64,000 nt of DNA, taken from positions 2,232,001 through 2,296,000 of the forward strand of contig NZ_CP047173.1 in assembly GCF_009834185.1 (NCBI RefSeq), in the 5' to 3' direction. Both the position numbers and the translations under genes were made by a program. Positions 17,005 to 25,167 of this stretch are shown in pieces; position 1 is the first letter of the stretch; each line of letters begins with the position of its first letter. Source of the stretch: Rathayibacter sp. VKM Ac-2760. GTDB lineage: Bacteria > Actinomycetota > Actinomycetes > Actinomycetales > Microbacteriaceae. The notes beneath the pieces are model-generated. The model had not been told where the DNA came from and searched no databases. It saw only the letters and a program-made list of their open reading frames with translations.

Positions 17005-17883
17005 TCAGGACGACAGCAGGACGATCCCCGCGACGACCACGAGCGACGCCGCGATCCGCCGCACCGCCGAGCCCTCCCGCAGCACCAGCGCGCCGAACAC
17101 CGAGACGAGCACGACGCTCACCTCGCGCAGCGGCGCGACCAGGGCGACCGGGGCGAGCGTGATCGCCTGCAGCACGAGGATGTACGACAGCGGCGAGAGC
17201 GCCCCGAAGGCGAGGACGCGCGGCCAGTGCTGCACGAGGACGGCGCGCAGCTCCGCCCGCCGCCCGCGCAGCGGCACGAGGTAGAGCCCGATCTCGAGCA
17301 GTGTGCAGCCGACCATGAAGGCGACCGGTGAGAGCCCCCAGGTGCGCAGCGCGTGCGCGTCCCAGATCGTGTAGACCGCGATGGCGACGCCGGTGAGGAC
17401 GCCGAAGAGGATGCTCGGATCGATTCCCCGCCGATGGGTCGGCTCACTGCCCGGCGGCCGGTCGAGCAGTCCGGTCGCGATCACCCCGGCCACGACGACG
17501 GCGACACCCAGTACCGCGAGCGGCGGGATCCGCTCGCCCAGCAGCAGCACGGCGAGCCCGGCGCTGAGGGCCGGCCCGGTCCCCCGCGCGGTGGCGTAGA
17601 CGGTCGACAGCCGGCCGCGGGCGTAGCCGTGCTGCAGCACCACCATGTAGCCGACGTGCAGCACGCCGGAGACGCCCGCGCCGATCAGCAGGCCCCGGAG
17701 CGCATCGGGACCGGAGCCGATCCCGCCGGTGAAGGGGACGACCGGCGCCCAGAGCACCGTGCTGGCGACCGCTCCCCACCAGAGGAACGGCAGACCGAGT
17801 CCGCTGACCCGGTGCGCCACGATGTTCCAGGCCGCGTGCGCGACCGCGGCGGAGAGCACGAGGACGAGGACAAGGGTAGACAT
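17005..17883 (-). CDS. EamA/DMT-superfamily transporter
   Basis: A 292-residue membrane protein with ten predicted helices in two EamA repeats (about residues 4-140 and 158-290). The first repeat contains AHAAWNIVAHRVSG, and each repeat closes with a GE-containing loop (LLLGERIPP; LVLREGSAV). Family members export metabolites or amino acids; substrate not predictable. The ATG at 17883 begins the first helix, with TACGGT seven bases upstream. No linked regulator is evident. Confidence 0.88.
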   Translation of the reverse strand: MSTLVLVLVLSAAVAHAAWNIVAHRVSGLGLPFLWWGAVASTVLWAPVVPFTGGIGSGPDALRGLLIGAGVSGVLHVGYMVVLQHGYARGRLSTVYATARGTGPALSAGLAVLLLGERIPPLAVLGVAVVVAGVIATGLLDRPPGSEPTHRRGIDPSILFGVLTGVAIAVYTIWDAHALRTWGLSPVAFMVGCTLLEIGLYLVPLRGRRAELRAVLVQHWPRVLAFGALSPLSYILVLQAITLAPVALVAPLREVSVVLVSVFGALVLREGSAVRRIAASLVVVAGIVLLSS

Positions 17884-18030
17884 CTTGCGAACCGTAGCGC
17901 ACGCCGGCGACCACCGCGCGCCGGCGCGCGATCGTTCATCCGCCCGGTCATCGGCATGGTGGCACGGCGCGCACCCGGGTGAACAGGACCTGAACGTGTC
18001 TTCCTGGGTCGGCCGACGTCTTCCGCATAG

Positions 18031-18141
18031 GTACAGACGTGGTGCGTCCCCGCCGACGCGAAGACCGCCCGGTTCCGCTTCCGCTGCACCGGCCAGAACA
18101 GCGCCTTCTGGACCCTCGACCAGGTGGCCCTGAAGCAGTAA
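18031..18141 (+). pseudogene. Remnant of a secreted sugar-binding or glycosidase C-terminus
   Basis: The 393-bp gap between the EamA gene and the phosphatase gene holds one frame, closed by TAA at 18139-18141, that reads VQTWCVPADAKTARF then RFRCTGQNSAFWTLDQVALK. This resembles the last strands of carbohydrate-binding beta-sandwich domains (pattern RFRCTGKNxASxGYxLGLDxVxL). An in-frame stop at 18028-18030 ends it upstream and no start or signal peptide is present, so it is at best a 37-codon remnant. The rest of the gap holds the phosphatase promoter. Confidence 0.4.
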
Positions 18142-18175
18142 CGGGCTCGGCGACCCGGCGAGGCCGAGTCTGAAA

Positions 18176-18208
18176 GTTCACTCGGCTATACATCAGCGTT
18201 CACCACGA
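18176..18208 (+). promoter_or_regulatory. PHO box (PhoP binding site) before alkaline phosphatase
   Basis: Three 11-bp units lie end to end: GTTCACTCGGC (18176), TATACATCAGC (18187, degenerate) and GTTCACCACGA (18198). Streptomyces PhoP binds 11-bp direct repeats with a GTTCACC core, so spacing and core both fit. The site is 68 nt upstream of the phosphatase start, predicting induction by phosphate starvation. Confidence 0.65.
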
Positions 18209-18276
18209 CGGGGGCGGAAAGGGAGTCTGCTGTGAGTGCCCCCTTTCCAGGGGCCTCACCCCAAGGAGATCACGAC

Positions 18277-20028
18277 GTGACACGACTGCTCCACTCCGCC
18301 CCCCGCGGACGCTCCGCCCTGGCTCTCACGGCCGCCGCCCTGGTCTGCGGTGCCGCCCTGGCCGCGCCGAGCATGGCCACCGCCGTCGGCGAGGCCGACC
18401 TCGGCGCCACCGGCGGCGCCGCCCGCATCTCCCCGGTCGACGCCGACCTCTCCGACTCGCTGCGCGCCGAGATCAAGGATCAGGACGCGAAGAACGTCAT
18501 CCTCCTGATCGGCGACGGCATGGGCGACTCCGAGATCACCGTCGCCCGCAACTACGAATACGGCGCGGCCGGCCGCTTCCCGGGCATCGACGCCCTGCCG
18601 ATCACCGGCCAGTACACGACGTACTCGCTCTACCGCGCCGACGACCCCGCCACCGGCGCGGTCAAGGGCGCCCCGGACTACGTCCCCGACTCCGCCGCCA
18701 CCGGCAGCGCCTGGGCCACCGGCACCAAGACCTACGACAACGCCATCTCGGTCGACATCGACCAGGAGCGCAAGGACACCCTCCTCGAGATCGCGAAGGC
18801 CAACGGCCTGAAGACCGGCAACGTCACCACCGCCGAGATCCAGGACGCGACCCCCGCCGTGCAGGCCGCGCACGTCGACGCGCGCAGCTGCTACGGCCCC
18901 GACAGCGCCAGCTGCGGGAACGACGCGCTCGAGAACGGCGGACTCGGCTCGATCAGCGAGCAGATCCTCGGCACCCGCGCCGACCTCACCCTCGGCGGCG
19001 GTTCCGCGAGCTTCGCGCAGACCGCGAAGGCGGGCGACTGGGCCGGTCAGACCCTGTTCCAGCAGGCCGACGAGCGCGGCTACCAGGTGCTCGGCGACGC
19101 GACGACCCCCGCCACGGCCGACCAGCTCGACGCGCTGACCGTCGCCGACCAGGACGCGCCCGTGCTCGGCCTGTTCAACTCCGGCAACCTGCCCGTCCGC
19201 TACGCGCCGACCCCGGCGACCGTCGGCGGCGCCGACGCCGCCCCGCAGACCTGCGTCGCGAACCCCTCGCGTCCCGCCGAGCAGCCCACCCTGCGCGCGA
19301 TGACCGAGAAGGCGATCGACCTGCTCGGCACCGGCGACAAGGGCTTCTTCCTCCAGGTCGAGGGCGCCAGCATCGACAAGCAGGACCACGCCGCGAACGC
19401 CTGCGGTCAGATCGGCGAGACCGTCGACCTCGACGAGGCCGTCCAGGCCGCGCTCGCCTTCGCCGAGAACGACGGGAACACCCTCGTCATCGTCACGGCC
19501 GACCACGCGCACTCCAGCCAGATCGTCGACTCCACCCCGCCGACCTCGCTCAGCACCGCGCTGAAGACCGTCGACGGCAGCACCATGAAGGTGTCCTACG
19601 GCACGGCCGCCGAGGGCGGCTCACAGCAGCACACCGGCTCGCAGCTGCGCATCGCGGCCTACGGACCCGGCGCGGCGAACGTCGCCGGCCTCACCGACCA
19701 GACCGACACGTTCTTCACCATCTCGAACGCGCTCGGCCTGGACCGCGACATCCGCAACCTGAGCTTCGGCGCCACCGCCGAGCTCTCCGGGAGCACCTTC
19801 GCCCCCGGTGCCCCGATCACGCTGACCGCCGAGGGCTTCGACGGCGACACGCAGCTGATCGGCTCCGCGCCGCTGTTCACCGAGCGCACCGCGACCCGCG
19901 ACCTCGCCGACGGCGGTCTCACCGCCACGGCGAAGGCACCCTCGACTCCTGGCGACTACAGCGTCACGGTGACGGGCGCCCAGACCGGCAAGGCGATCAC
20001 GCTCGGCTTCACCGTCACCGAGCGCTGA
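18277..20028 (+). CDS. phoA: Secreted alkaline phosphatase (PhoA superfamily)
   Basis: A 583-residue exported phosphomonoesterase. The signal peptide spans about residues 1-36. Metal-binding LLIGDGMGDSE follows, then the nucleophile serine in DSAATGSAWATG (Ser139), and later VEGASIDKQDHAAN, TADHAHSS and QQHTGSQ, which supply the other metal ligands. A C-terminal Ig-like domain of about 90 residues (from about 490) is added to the catalytic core. The GTG at 18277 is preferred over one at 18232 because CAAGGAGAT lies correctly before it and the signal peptide then has normal length. The upstream PHO box predicts control by PhoP. The product releases phosphate outside the cell. Confidence 0.93.
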   Translation: MTRLLHSAPRGRSALALTAAALVCGAALAAPSMATAVGEADLGATGGAARISPVDADLSDSLRAEIKDQDAKNVILLIGDGMGDSEITVARNYEYGAAGRFPGIDALPITGQYTTYSLYRADDPATGAVKGAPDYVPDSAATGSAWATGTKTYDNAISVDIDQERKDTLLEIAKANGLKTGNVTTAEIQDATPAVQAAHVDARSCYGPDSASCGNDALENGGLGSISEQILGTRADLTLGGGSASFAQTAKAGDWAGQTLFQQADERGYQVLGDATTPATADQLDALTVADQDAPVLGLFNSGNLPVRYAPTPATVGGADAAPQTCVANPSRPAEQPTLRAMTEKAIDLLGTGDKGFFLQVEGASIDKQDHAANACGQIGETVDLDEAVQAALAFAENDGNTLVIVTADHAHSSQIVDSTPPTSLSTALKTVDGSTMKVSYGTAAEGGSQQHTGSQLRIAAYGPGAANVAGLTDQTDTFFTISNALGLDRDIRNLSFGATAELSGSTFAPGAPITLTAEGFDGDTQLIGSAPLFTERTATRDLADGGLTATAKAPSTPGDYSVTVTGAQTGKAITLGFTVTER

Positions 20029-20096
20029 CCCGCGGCGTGCCGGGCGGAGGTGACATCGCCCGGTACGCTCGACGGGATCCGAGAGGGAGGCGCCGA

Positions 20097-20495
20097 GTGC
20101 TGGAGACGATCCTCGAGGCGGTCTCGCTCATCACGCTCCCGCTGGGGCTGCTGTTCCTCTTCGGCGCGTTCGTCGGGCTGCTGATCGACGGGCGCTGGTC
20201 GACGACCACCGCTTACCTCGAGGAGGGGCCGCCCCGAGCGCTGCACTGGGTGACCCGCGCCGGCGAGGTGCGGTCGCGGCCGCTCGTCGACGACGGTCCG
20301 CTGACCCCGGATCCGCTGACTCCCGTGGGCTCGGACCAGCGCGAGGTCTACTACCGCGAGGAGGACCCGGAGCGGATCCGGCTGCACCGCCACTCGGACC
20401 CGGTGCGGGCACTGCGGCTGACCGGCCTCATCCTGCTCGGCACAGGCGTCGTCTTCGGCATCGCCTCGACGGCCCTGGCACTCCTCGCCCCCTGA
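20097..20495 (+). CDS. Small membrane protein, function unknown
   Basis: A 132-residue protein with a membrane helix at about residues 8-30, a hydrophilic central domain (LHWVTRAGEVRSRPL and DQREVYYREEDPERIRLHRH) and a second helix at about 108-130. No family recognised. The GTG at 20097 follows GAGAGGGAGG, which decides this start over the open frame upstream. A 66-bp hairpin follows the stop. Confidence 0.75.
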   Translation: MLETILEAVSLITLPLGLLFLFGAFVGLLIDGRWSTTTAYLEEGPPRALHWVTRAGEVRSRPLVDDGPLTPDPLTPVGSDQREVYYREEDPERIRLHRHSDPVRALRLTGLILLGTGVVFGIASTALALLAP

Positions 20496-20525
20496 CGCGC
20501 CTCCCCCCCCTGGTCGAGCTCCGCC

Positions 20526-20591
20526 GAGGCGTCCCGCAACGGTCGAGGCGTCCACCAGCACCGGGACGCCTCGACCGTTCGAGGACGCCTC
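20526..20591. repeat. 66-bp palindromic element, copy 4
   Basis: Same length and arms as copies 1-3, 30 nt after the stop at 20495 and between convergent genes. It is followed at once by a degenerate copy of the GGTCGAGTAGCC-type repeat. Confidence 0.85.
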
Positions 20592-20602
20592 GCCCTCTTC
20601 CT

Positions 20603-20630
20603 GCTGGTCGAGGAGCCGGCAGGCTCAGCG
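20603..20630. repeat. Degenerate GGTCGAGTAGCC-type repeat
   Basis: CTGGTCGAGGAGCCGGCAGG and following bases match the left part of the dispersed inverted repeat seen at 26826, 28293, 32109 and 55330. It overlaps the stop codon of the ECF sigma gene. Confidence 0.5.
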
Positions 20631-21257
20631 CCAGTGGGCGAGCGTCGCCTCCATCAGCAGGCGGGCGCGGGAGAGCTGACCGCGCACCACGGTCGCGCTG
20701 ACGCCGAGCTCGGCGCCGATCTCGTCGTAGCTGAGCTGCCGCAGCTGGCGCAGCTCCCAGCAACGGCGCTGGAGGACGGGCATCCGGTCGAGCACGGCGC
20801 GGGCCTCGGCGACGAGGGCCGCACGCTCCGAGACCGCGGTCGGGCTGTGATCGAGCGAGGCGGGCAGGTCCTCCTCGAGCTCCGCGCGGGACTGGTGGTC
20901 CGTGGAGCGGAGCCGGTCGTAGCAGCGGCGGCGCAGCGTGGTCAGCAGCCAGCCGACGATCGTCTCGCCGTCGATGACGCTGTCCATGTGCGTCCACGCG
21001 GCGAGGAAGGTCTCCTGCACCACGTCGTCCACCTCACTGCTGGCGCGGAGGAGGCGCAGCGCGCAGGCGCGCAGCAGCGGGCCGTGCCGGCGGACGATCT
21101 CGGCGAACGCGCGGTCGTCGCCGGACGCCGAGCGGATGACGAGCAGCCGGTCGGAGTCGGGCGCGAGCAGCGGCAGCGCGGGCGCGGTGGTGGACGGGAC
21201 CGCCTGCGGCGCGCGGACGGCGCGGGACGGGCGGAGAGGGGCGGTGGTGATGAGCAT
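20625..21257 (-). CDS. ECF-type RNA polymerase sigma factor
   Basis: A 210-residue sigma-70 group 4 factor. Region 2 runs about residues 45-115 (AFAEIVRRHGPLLRACALRL and DDVVQETFLAAWTHMD) and region 4 about 150-205 (LDRMPVLQRRCWELRQL; LSYDEIGAELGVSATVVRGQ). An N-terminal extension of about 35 residues is poorly conserved. No anti-sigma factor gene is adjacent: the downstream gene is convergent and the upstream gene divergent, so its control is not visible here. The ATG at 21257 is the natural start. Confidence 0.9.
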   Translation of the reverse strand: MLITTAPLRPSRAVRAPQAVPSTTAPALPLLAPDSDRLLVIRSASGDDRAFAEIVRRHGPLLRACALRLLRASSEVDDVVQETFLAAWTHMDSVIDGETIVGWLLTTLRRRCYDRLRSTDHQSRAELEEDLPASLDHSPTAVSERAALVAEARAVLDRMPVLQRRCWELRQLRQLSYDEIGAELGVSATVVRGQLSRARLLMEATLAHWR

Positions 21258-21343
21258 GCGGGCTCCGGTCGACGAATCAATGTGTACGCATCATTCGGAA
21301 CACTGCCCGGAACGGATGCCTCTCCGCTCGGGCTTGACGCGGG

Positions 21344-21691
21344 ATGACGGACGGGGTGTCACGCAGCCGCGGAGCCGACGTGCCGCGCCCGCGCCCGCCC
21401 GAGTCCGCTCCCGGGTCCAGAATCGTGCGGGTCACCGGAGCGAGGTGGCGTGGGAGCGGAGGTCGGATCGTGAGGTGGCTGCCCGGCGTCGTGCTCCTGG
21501 TCCTGGGCACTGCTCTCGCCGTCGTCGCCGCGCGCCTCGTGCTCGCCGCGGGCGTGGTGGCGGATCGCGACCGGACCGGCGGCGGTGTCGACCCGGTGCT
21601 GATCGTCCTGATGCTCCTCGGAGTCGGCGCCGCGCTGGCCGGGCTGCACCGGCTCTTCCGGTGCTACGAGCGGTGGCGGGACTCCCGCTGA
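21344..21691 (+). CDS. Small membrane protein, 115 aa
   Basis: An N-terminal Arg/Gly/Pro-rich tail of about 45 residues is followed by two membrane helices (about 47-71 and 84-102) and a short basic tail (FRCYERWRDSR). No family recognised. The exact start is uncertain; a later in-frame GTG would shorten the tail. It is divergent from the ECF sigma gene by 86 bp, so a membrane partner role is conceivable but it lacks any anti-sigma signature. Confidence 0.65.
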   Translation: MTDGVSRSRGADVPRPRPPESAPGSRIVRVTGARWRGSGGRIVRWLPGVVLLVLGTALAVVAARLVLAAGVVADRDRTGGGVDPVLIVLMLLGVGAALAGLHRLFRCYERWRDSR

Positions 21692-21754
21692 CGGTTCGCT
21701 GGCAGAGGGCTCGGACCGGCGCGGGACGGCGGTCGTCGGCGCGAGAGTGACGGG

Positions 21755-22489
21755 ATGACGACGACACCCGCCCCCGCCCCCGCCGGCGCCCCCGCCGGCC
21801 CCCGCACCGCCCTCCTCGTCGGCGCCTCCCGCGGACTCGGTCACGCGCTCGCCGCGGAGTTTCTCGCCCGCGGCTGGAACGTCATCGGCACCGTGCGCGA
21901 TCCGGAGCGCCGCACACCCCTGCACGAGCTGCGGGACGAGGCCGGCGACCGCCTCCGGATCGAACGGCTCGACATCACCGACGCTGAGCAGATCCGAGAG
22001 CTCCGGGAGCGCCTCGACGGCCGCTCCCTCGATCTGCTCTTCGTCAACGCCGGGACGACGACGAGCGAGGACACGCCCATCGGCGAGGTCTCGACCGAGG
22101 ACTTCGTCGATGTCTTCGTCACGAACGCGCTCAGCCCGCTGCGGGTGATCGAGACCCTGCAGGACCTCGTCACGGACGACGGCCTGATCGGCGCGATGTC
22201 CTCCGGGCAGGGCAGCATCGCGAACAACACCGGCGGCGGGCGCGAGGTCTACCGGGGCAGCAAGGCGGCGCTCAACCAGTTCCTGAAGAGCTTCGCGACC
22301 CGCCAGGCCGGCACCGGCCGCGCGATCGTCCTGATCGCTCCGGGCTGGATCCGCACCGCTCTCGGCGGCGACGACGCCCCGTTCACGATCGAGGAGAACG
22401 TCCCGAAGGTGGTCGACGTGCTGCTCGGCCGGCTCGGCACCCCCGGCCTCGCCTACCGGGACTTCCGCGGGGACGTGGTCCCCTGGTGA
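21755..22489 (+). CDS. Short-chain dehydrogenase/reductase
   Basis: A 244-residue classical SDR. LLVGASRGLGHALA is the cofactor site (about residues 20-33), VNAG the structural NAG motif (about 95), and the catalytic pair lies in YRGSK (about 168-172) after SSGQGSIA. VRDPE at the end of the second strand suggests NADPH preference. Substrate unknown. The Ala/Pro-rich N-terminal tail is unusual but in frame. It lies 25 nt before the ThrE gene on the same strand. Confidence 0.88.
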   Translation: MTTTPAPAPAGAPAGPRTALLVGASRGLGHALAAEFLARGWNVIGTVRDPERRTPLHELRDEAGDRLRIERLDITDAEQIRELRERLDGRSLDLLFVNAGTTTSEDTPIGEVSTEDFVDVFVTNALSPLRVIETLQDLVTDDGLIGAMSSGQGSIANNTGGGREVYRGSKAALNQFLKSFATRQAGTGRAIVLIAPGWIRTALGGDDAPFTIEENVPKVVDVLLGRLGTPGLAYRDFRGDVVPW

Positions 22490-22514
22490 CCCCGCGCTTC
22501 TCTACGCTCGGGGG

Positions 22515-24089
22515 GTGCGCTCTCCTCGTCTTCTCCAGCAGGTCGTCGGCAAGCTGAGCGGGCAGCGCCCGGCGGCACCGGTCAGCCGGCGCTCGCAGCG
22601 CGCGGTCCTCGCCGAGCAGACCGTGCGCGGCGTGCTCGAGCTGGCGGTGCGGCTCGGCGAGACGCTGCTCTCGCTCGGCTCCGCCGCGGCCGAGGTGACG
22701 GAGACGATCCAGCGGGTCTGCCGCGCCTACGGCATCGAGGTGCAGGTCGACCTCACCTTCACGTCGATCCTGGTCGTGCACGACGGGAGCGACGACTCGC
22801 CGAGCGTGAGCGTGCTGCGGGTGGTCGCGTCCCGCAGCGCTGACTACGAGCGGCTCGCCCGGGTGACGGCGCTCGTCACCGCCATCACCGAGGAGTCGCC
22901 GGAGGTGCGGGTCGCCGACACGGTCGACTCCGCCACCGCCCGCGACGAGGCGCGGCACCAGTTCGAGGCGGCGCACGAGCGGCTCGACGCGATCCTGGTC
23001 CAGCCGCACCGCTACCGGCGCGGCGTCGTCACCCTGACGCTCGCGGTGATGGCCGCGGGTGTCGCGATACTGCTCGGCGGCGGGCCGCTCGTCGTCCTGC
23101 TCGCCGCGCTGACGGCCGCCGCGATCGACTCCGTCAATCAGCTCCTCGGCCGCTGGGGCCTGCCCGCGTTCTTCCAGCAGATCGCGGGTGCCGCGCTCGC
23201 GACGGGAGTGGCGGTCCTGCTGCTCGCGGTGGTGCCGCAGCTGCCGGTCGAGTTCGCGGTGCTGCCGCCGGCCCTCGTGGTCGCGTCGGGTGTCGTCGTG
23301 CTGCTGGCCGGGCTCTCCTTCGTGGGCGCCGCGGACGACGCGATCAACGGCTTCCCGATCACGGCGGGCGGCCGGCTGCTCGAGGTGGGGCTGCTCACCC
23401 TCGGCATCGTCGTCGGCATCGCCGCGGTGCTCGACGGGGCGCGGACCCTCGGTGTGGAGCTGGTGCTCGTCGACTCCTACGCGCGGCCGTGGCCGGCGAG
23501 CGTGCAGGTGCTCGGCGCCGGGATCGCGGCCGGGGCGTGGGCGCTCTCGTCGCACACTCCCCCGCGGCCGGCGCTCGTCGCGGCCCTCACCGGCGCCGGC
23601 GCCTGGGTCGCCTCCGACGCGCTGATCGGGCTGGGCGCCGCACCGCTGATGGCCAGCGCCGTCCCCGCGATCGTGATCGGCGTCCTCGGCGAGACGCTGG
23701 CCGACCGCTGGCGCGTGCCCGCGGTCGTCACGACCGCCTGCGGCATCGTGCCGCTGCTCCCGGGACTCACCCTCTACCGCGGCGTGCTCGATCTGACCTC
23801 GGGGCGTGGACCCGAGAGCGGCATCGAGCAGCTGCTCCAGGCGGGCATGATCGCGATCGGCCTCGCGGGCGGCGTCACCCTCGGGCGCATCGCCTACCGC
23901 CGGCTGCGCACGCCGGTCGTCCGGGCGGTGGCGCCGGTCCGGGCGCGCCGCTCCCCGCGTCCGGAGCAGGCGCCGACCCTCGAGGAGCCGCTCGCGCGGA
24001 CGGGCACGATGCCGATCATCAGCACGATCGGGGTGACGGAGCCGACGGAGGACGACCTCGCCGGCGGGGCCGCCGCCGCGAAGGACTGA
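22515..24089 (+). CDS. thrE: ThrE-type threonine/serine exporter
   Basis: A 524-residue membrane protein. The N-terminal half (about 40-285, ThrE/DUF1212-like) carries LGSAAAEVTETIQRVCRAYG and QVDLTFTSILVVHDG, then five helices; the C-terminal half (about 300-460, ThrE_2-like) adds about five more, with VTTACGIVPLLPGLTLYRG as the conserved segment. It matches the Corynebacterium ThrE layout for proton-coupled export of threonine and serine. A cytoplasmic Pro/Glu-rich tail follows. The GTG at 22515 has TACGCT exactly six bases upstream. It may also be cotranscribed with the SDR. Confidence 0.9.
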   Translation: MRSPRLLQQVVGKLSGQRPAAPVSRRSQRAVLAEQTVRGVLELAVRLGETLLSLGSAAAEVTETIQRVCRAYGIEVQVDLTFTSILVVHDGSDDSPSVSVLRVVASRSADYERLARVTALVTAITEESPEVRVADTVDSATARDEARHQFEAAHERLDAILVQPHRYRRGVVTLTLAVMAAGVAILLGGGPLVVLLAALTAAAIDSVNQLLGRWGLPAFFQQIAGAALATGVAVLLLAVVPQLPVEFAVLPPALVVASGVVVLLAGLSFVGAADDAINGFPITAGGRLLEVGLLTLGIVVGIAAVLDGARTLGVELVLVDSYARPWPASVQVLGAGIAAGAWALSSHTPPRPALVAALTGAGAWVASDALIGLGAAPLMASAVPAIVIGVLGETLADRWRVPAVVTTACGIVPLLPGLTLYRGVLDLTSGRGPESGIEQLLQAGMIAIGLAGGVTLGRIAYRRLRTPVVRAVAPVRARRSPRPEQAPTLEEPLARTGTMPIISTIGVTEPTEDDLAGGAAAAKD

Positions 24090-24099
24090 CGCCCGGGCG

Positions 24100-25056
24100 T
24101 CACCTGCTGTCGATGCGGCCGATCGTTCCCTTCTCGAGGAAAGCCGTCCGCGCCGTCGCCCAGCTGTCCGCGTCGACGCCGAGCGCCGTGCGGAGGTAGG
24201 CCGTGGTCAGCTGCTGGATCGCGGCCAGGCGTGCGGGATCGGCGTCCGTCGTCTCGGCCACCTCCTCGCCGACGATGCCGCCGAGCGAGTGCTCGCCGCC
24301 GTGCAGGGTGAGCAGGTCGGTCGCGCCCGGGCTCTGCGCGTAGGCGTCGGTGAACCAGTCCGGCCCGCGCCGGGACAGCCTCGACCGATCGTGGTCGCCC
24401 GCGACGACCAGGGTCGGCGTGCCGAGCTGCGCGAAGGAGGGGCGGAGGAAGGGAAACGCCGCCTGCGCGAACGGCTCGAGGTCGTCGCCGGCGACGCCCG
24501 TCGCGGCGAGGAGGACGCCGGCGCTCACCCTGCTGTCCGAGCGGTCCGCGCTGAGCGAGCCGTCCTCTCCGACGATCCGGGCGCCGAGCAGCGTCTGTGC
24601 CGTCTGCGCGCCCCAGGAGTGCCCGGCGACGGCGACGCGGCTGCGATCGACCCGGCCGGCGAGACCGGGCACGGCCGCCTCGAGGACGTCGAGCCGGTCG
24701 AGCACGCGGGTGAGATCGGCGATCCGCTCCTCCCAGATCGACGGGAAGACGGGGTGGTCGAAGCCGAAGCCGTGGCGCCGGGAGTCGAGGTGCGTCGGCT
24801 GGATCACGACGAAGCCGCGCGAGGCCCAGAACGCGGTGAGCGGCGCGTAGCCGTCGTGGTTCCAGCCGTTGCCGTGCGAGAAGAGCACGACGGGCAGGTC
24901 CGAGCCGGTGACCGGGGCGGAGATCCGCACTGTGAGCGGGACGGGGCGGCCCGGAGCGTCGAGCTCGACGGGGGCGACCGAGACGACGGGGAGTGCATCG
25001 GGGAGTGCATCGGTGAGGGTGGTGAAGACGGTGCTGGTCGCGCTGGTGCTGGTCAT
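24100..25056 (-). CDS. Alpha/beta hydrolase, dienelactone/chlorophyllase-like
   Basis: A 318-residue alpha/beta hydrolase. LPVVLFSHGNGWNHDGY forms the oxyanion-hole strand, the nucleophile is in VAGHSWGAQT, TLVVAGDHDRS holds the likely acid, and LHGGEHSLGG the catalytic His. Substrate unknown. The ATG at 25056 has GGAAGG at the right distance; the much longer open frame upstream is an artefact of high G+C. A 12-bp tandem duplication (24989-25012) repeats DALP near the N-terminus. The gene is divergent from a TetR regulator, with two operator-like dyads between, so it is probably the regulator's target. Confidence 0.88.
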   Translation of the reverse strand: MTSTSATSTVFTTLTDALPDALPVVSVAPVELDAPGRPVPLTVRISAPVTGSDLPVVLFSHGNGWNHDGYAPLTAFWASRGFVVIQPTHLDSRRHGFGFDHPVFPSIWEERIADLTRVLDRLDVLEAAVPGLAGRVDRSRVAVAGHSWGAQTAQTLLGARIVGEDGSLSADRSDSRVSAGVLLAATGVAGDDLEPFAQAAFPFLRPSFAQLGTPTLVVAGDHDRSRLSRRGPDWFTDAYAQSPGATDLLTLHGGEHSLGGIVGEEVAETTDADPARLAAIQQLTTAYLRTALGVDADSWATARTAFLEKGTIGRIDSR

Positions 25057-25095
25057 GCTGGTGCCTTCCGGTCCTCGCTCTGCGATACTGCTTAT

Positions 25096-25133
25096 CGGAG
25101 CGACGTTCCGCAACGATACGGAGCGCTGTTCCG
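25096..25133. promoter_or_regulatory. Two tandem TetR-type operators
   Basis: CGGAGCGACGTTCCG (25096-25110) and CGGAGCGCTGTTCCG (25119-25133) are imperfect palindromes of the same consensus, 23 bp apart. They lie in the 111-bp gap between the divergent hydrolase and TetR genes, flanked by CTTATCG and CGTTAAG. Confidence 0.6.
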
Positions 25134-25167
25134 TTAAGCAAGCGGAGTGTTCGGAGGAGGACCAGCA

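Noticed and set aside
2927..20591. 66-bp palindromes as ends of an insertion sequence or transposon
   Set aside because: No transposase lies between any two copies and the genes between them are ordinary; single hairpins fit better.
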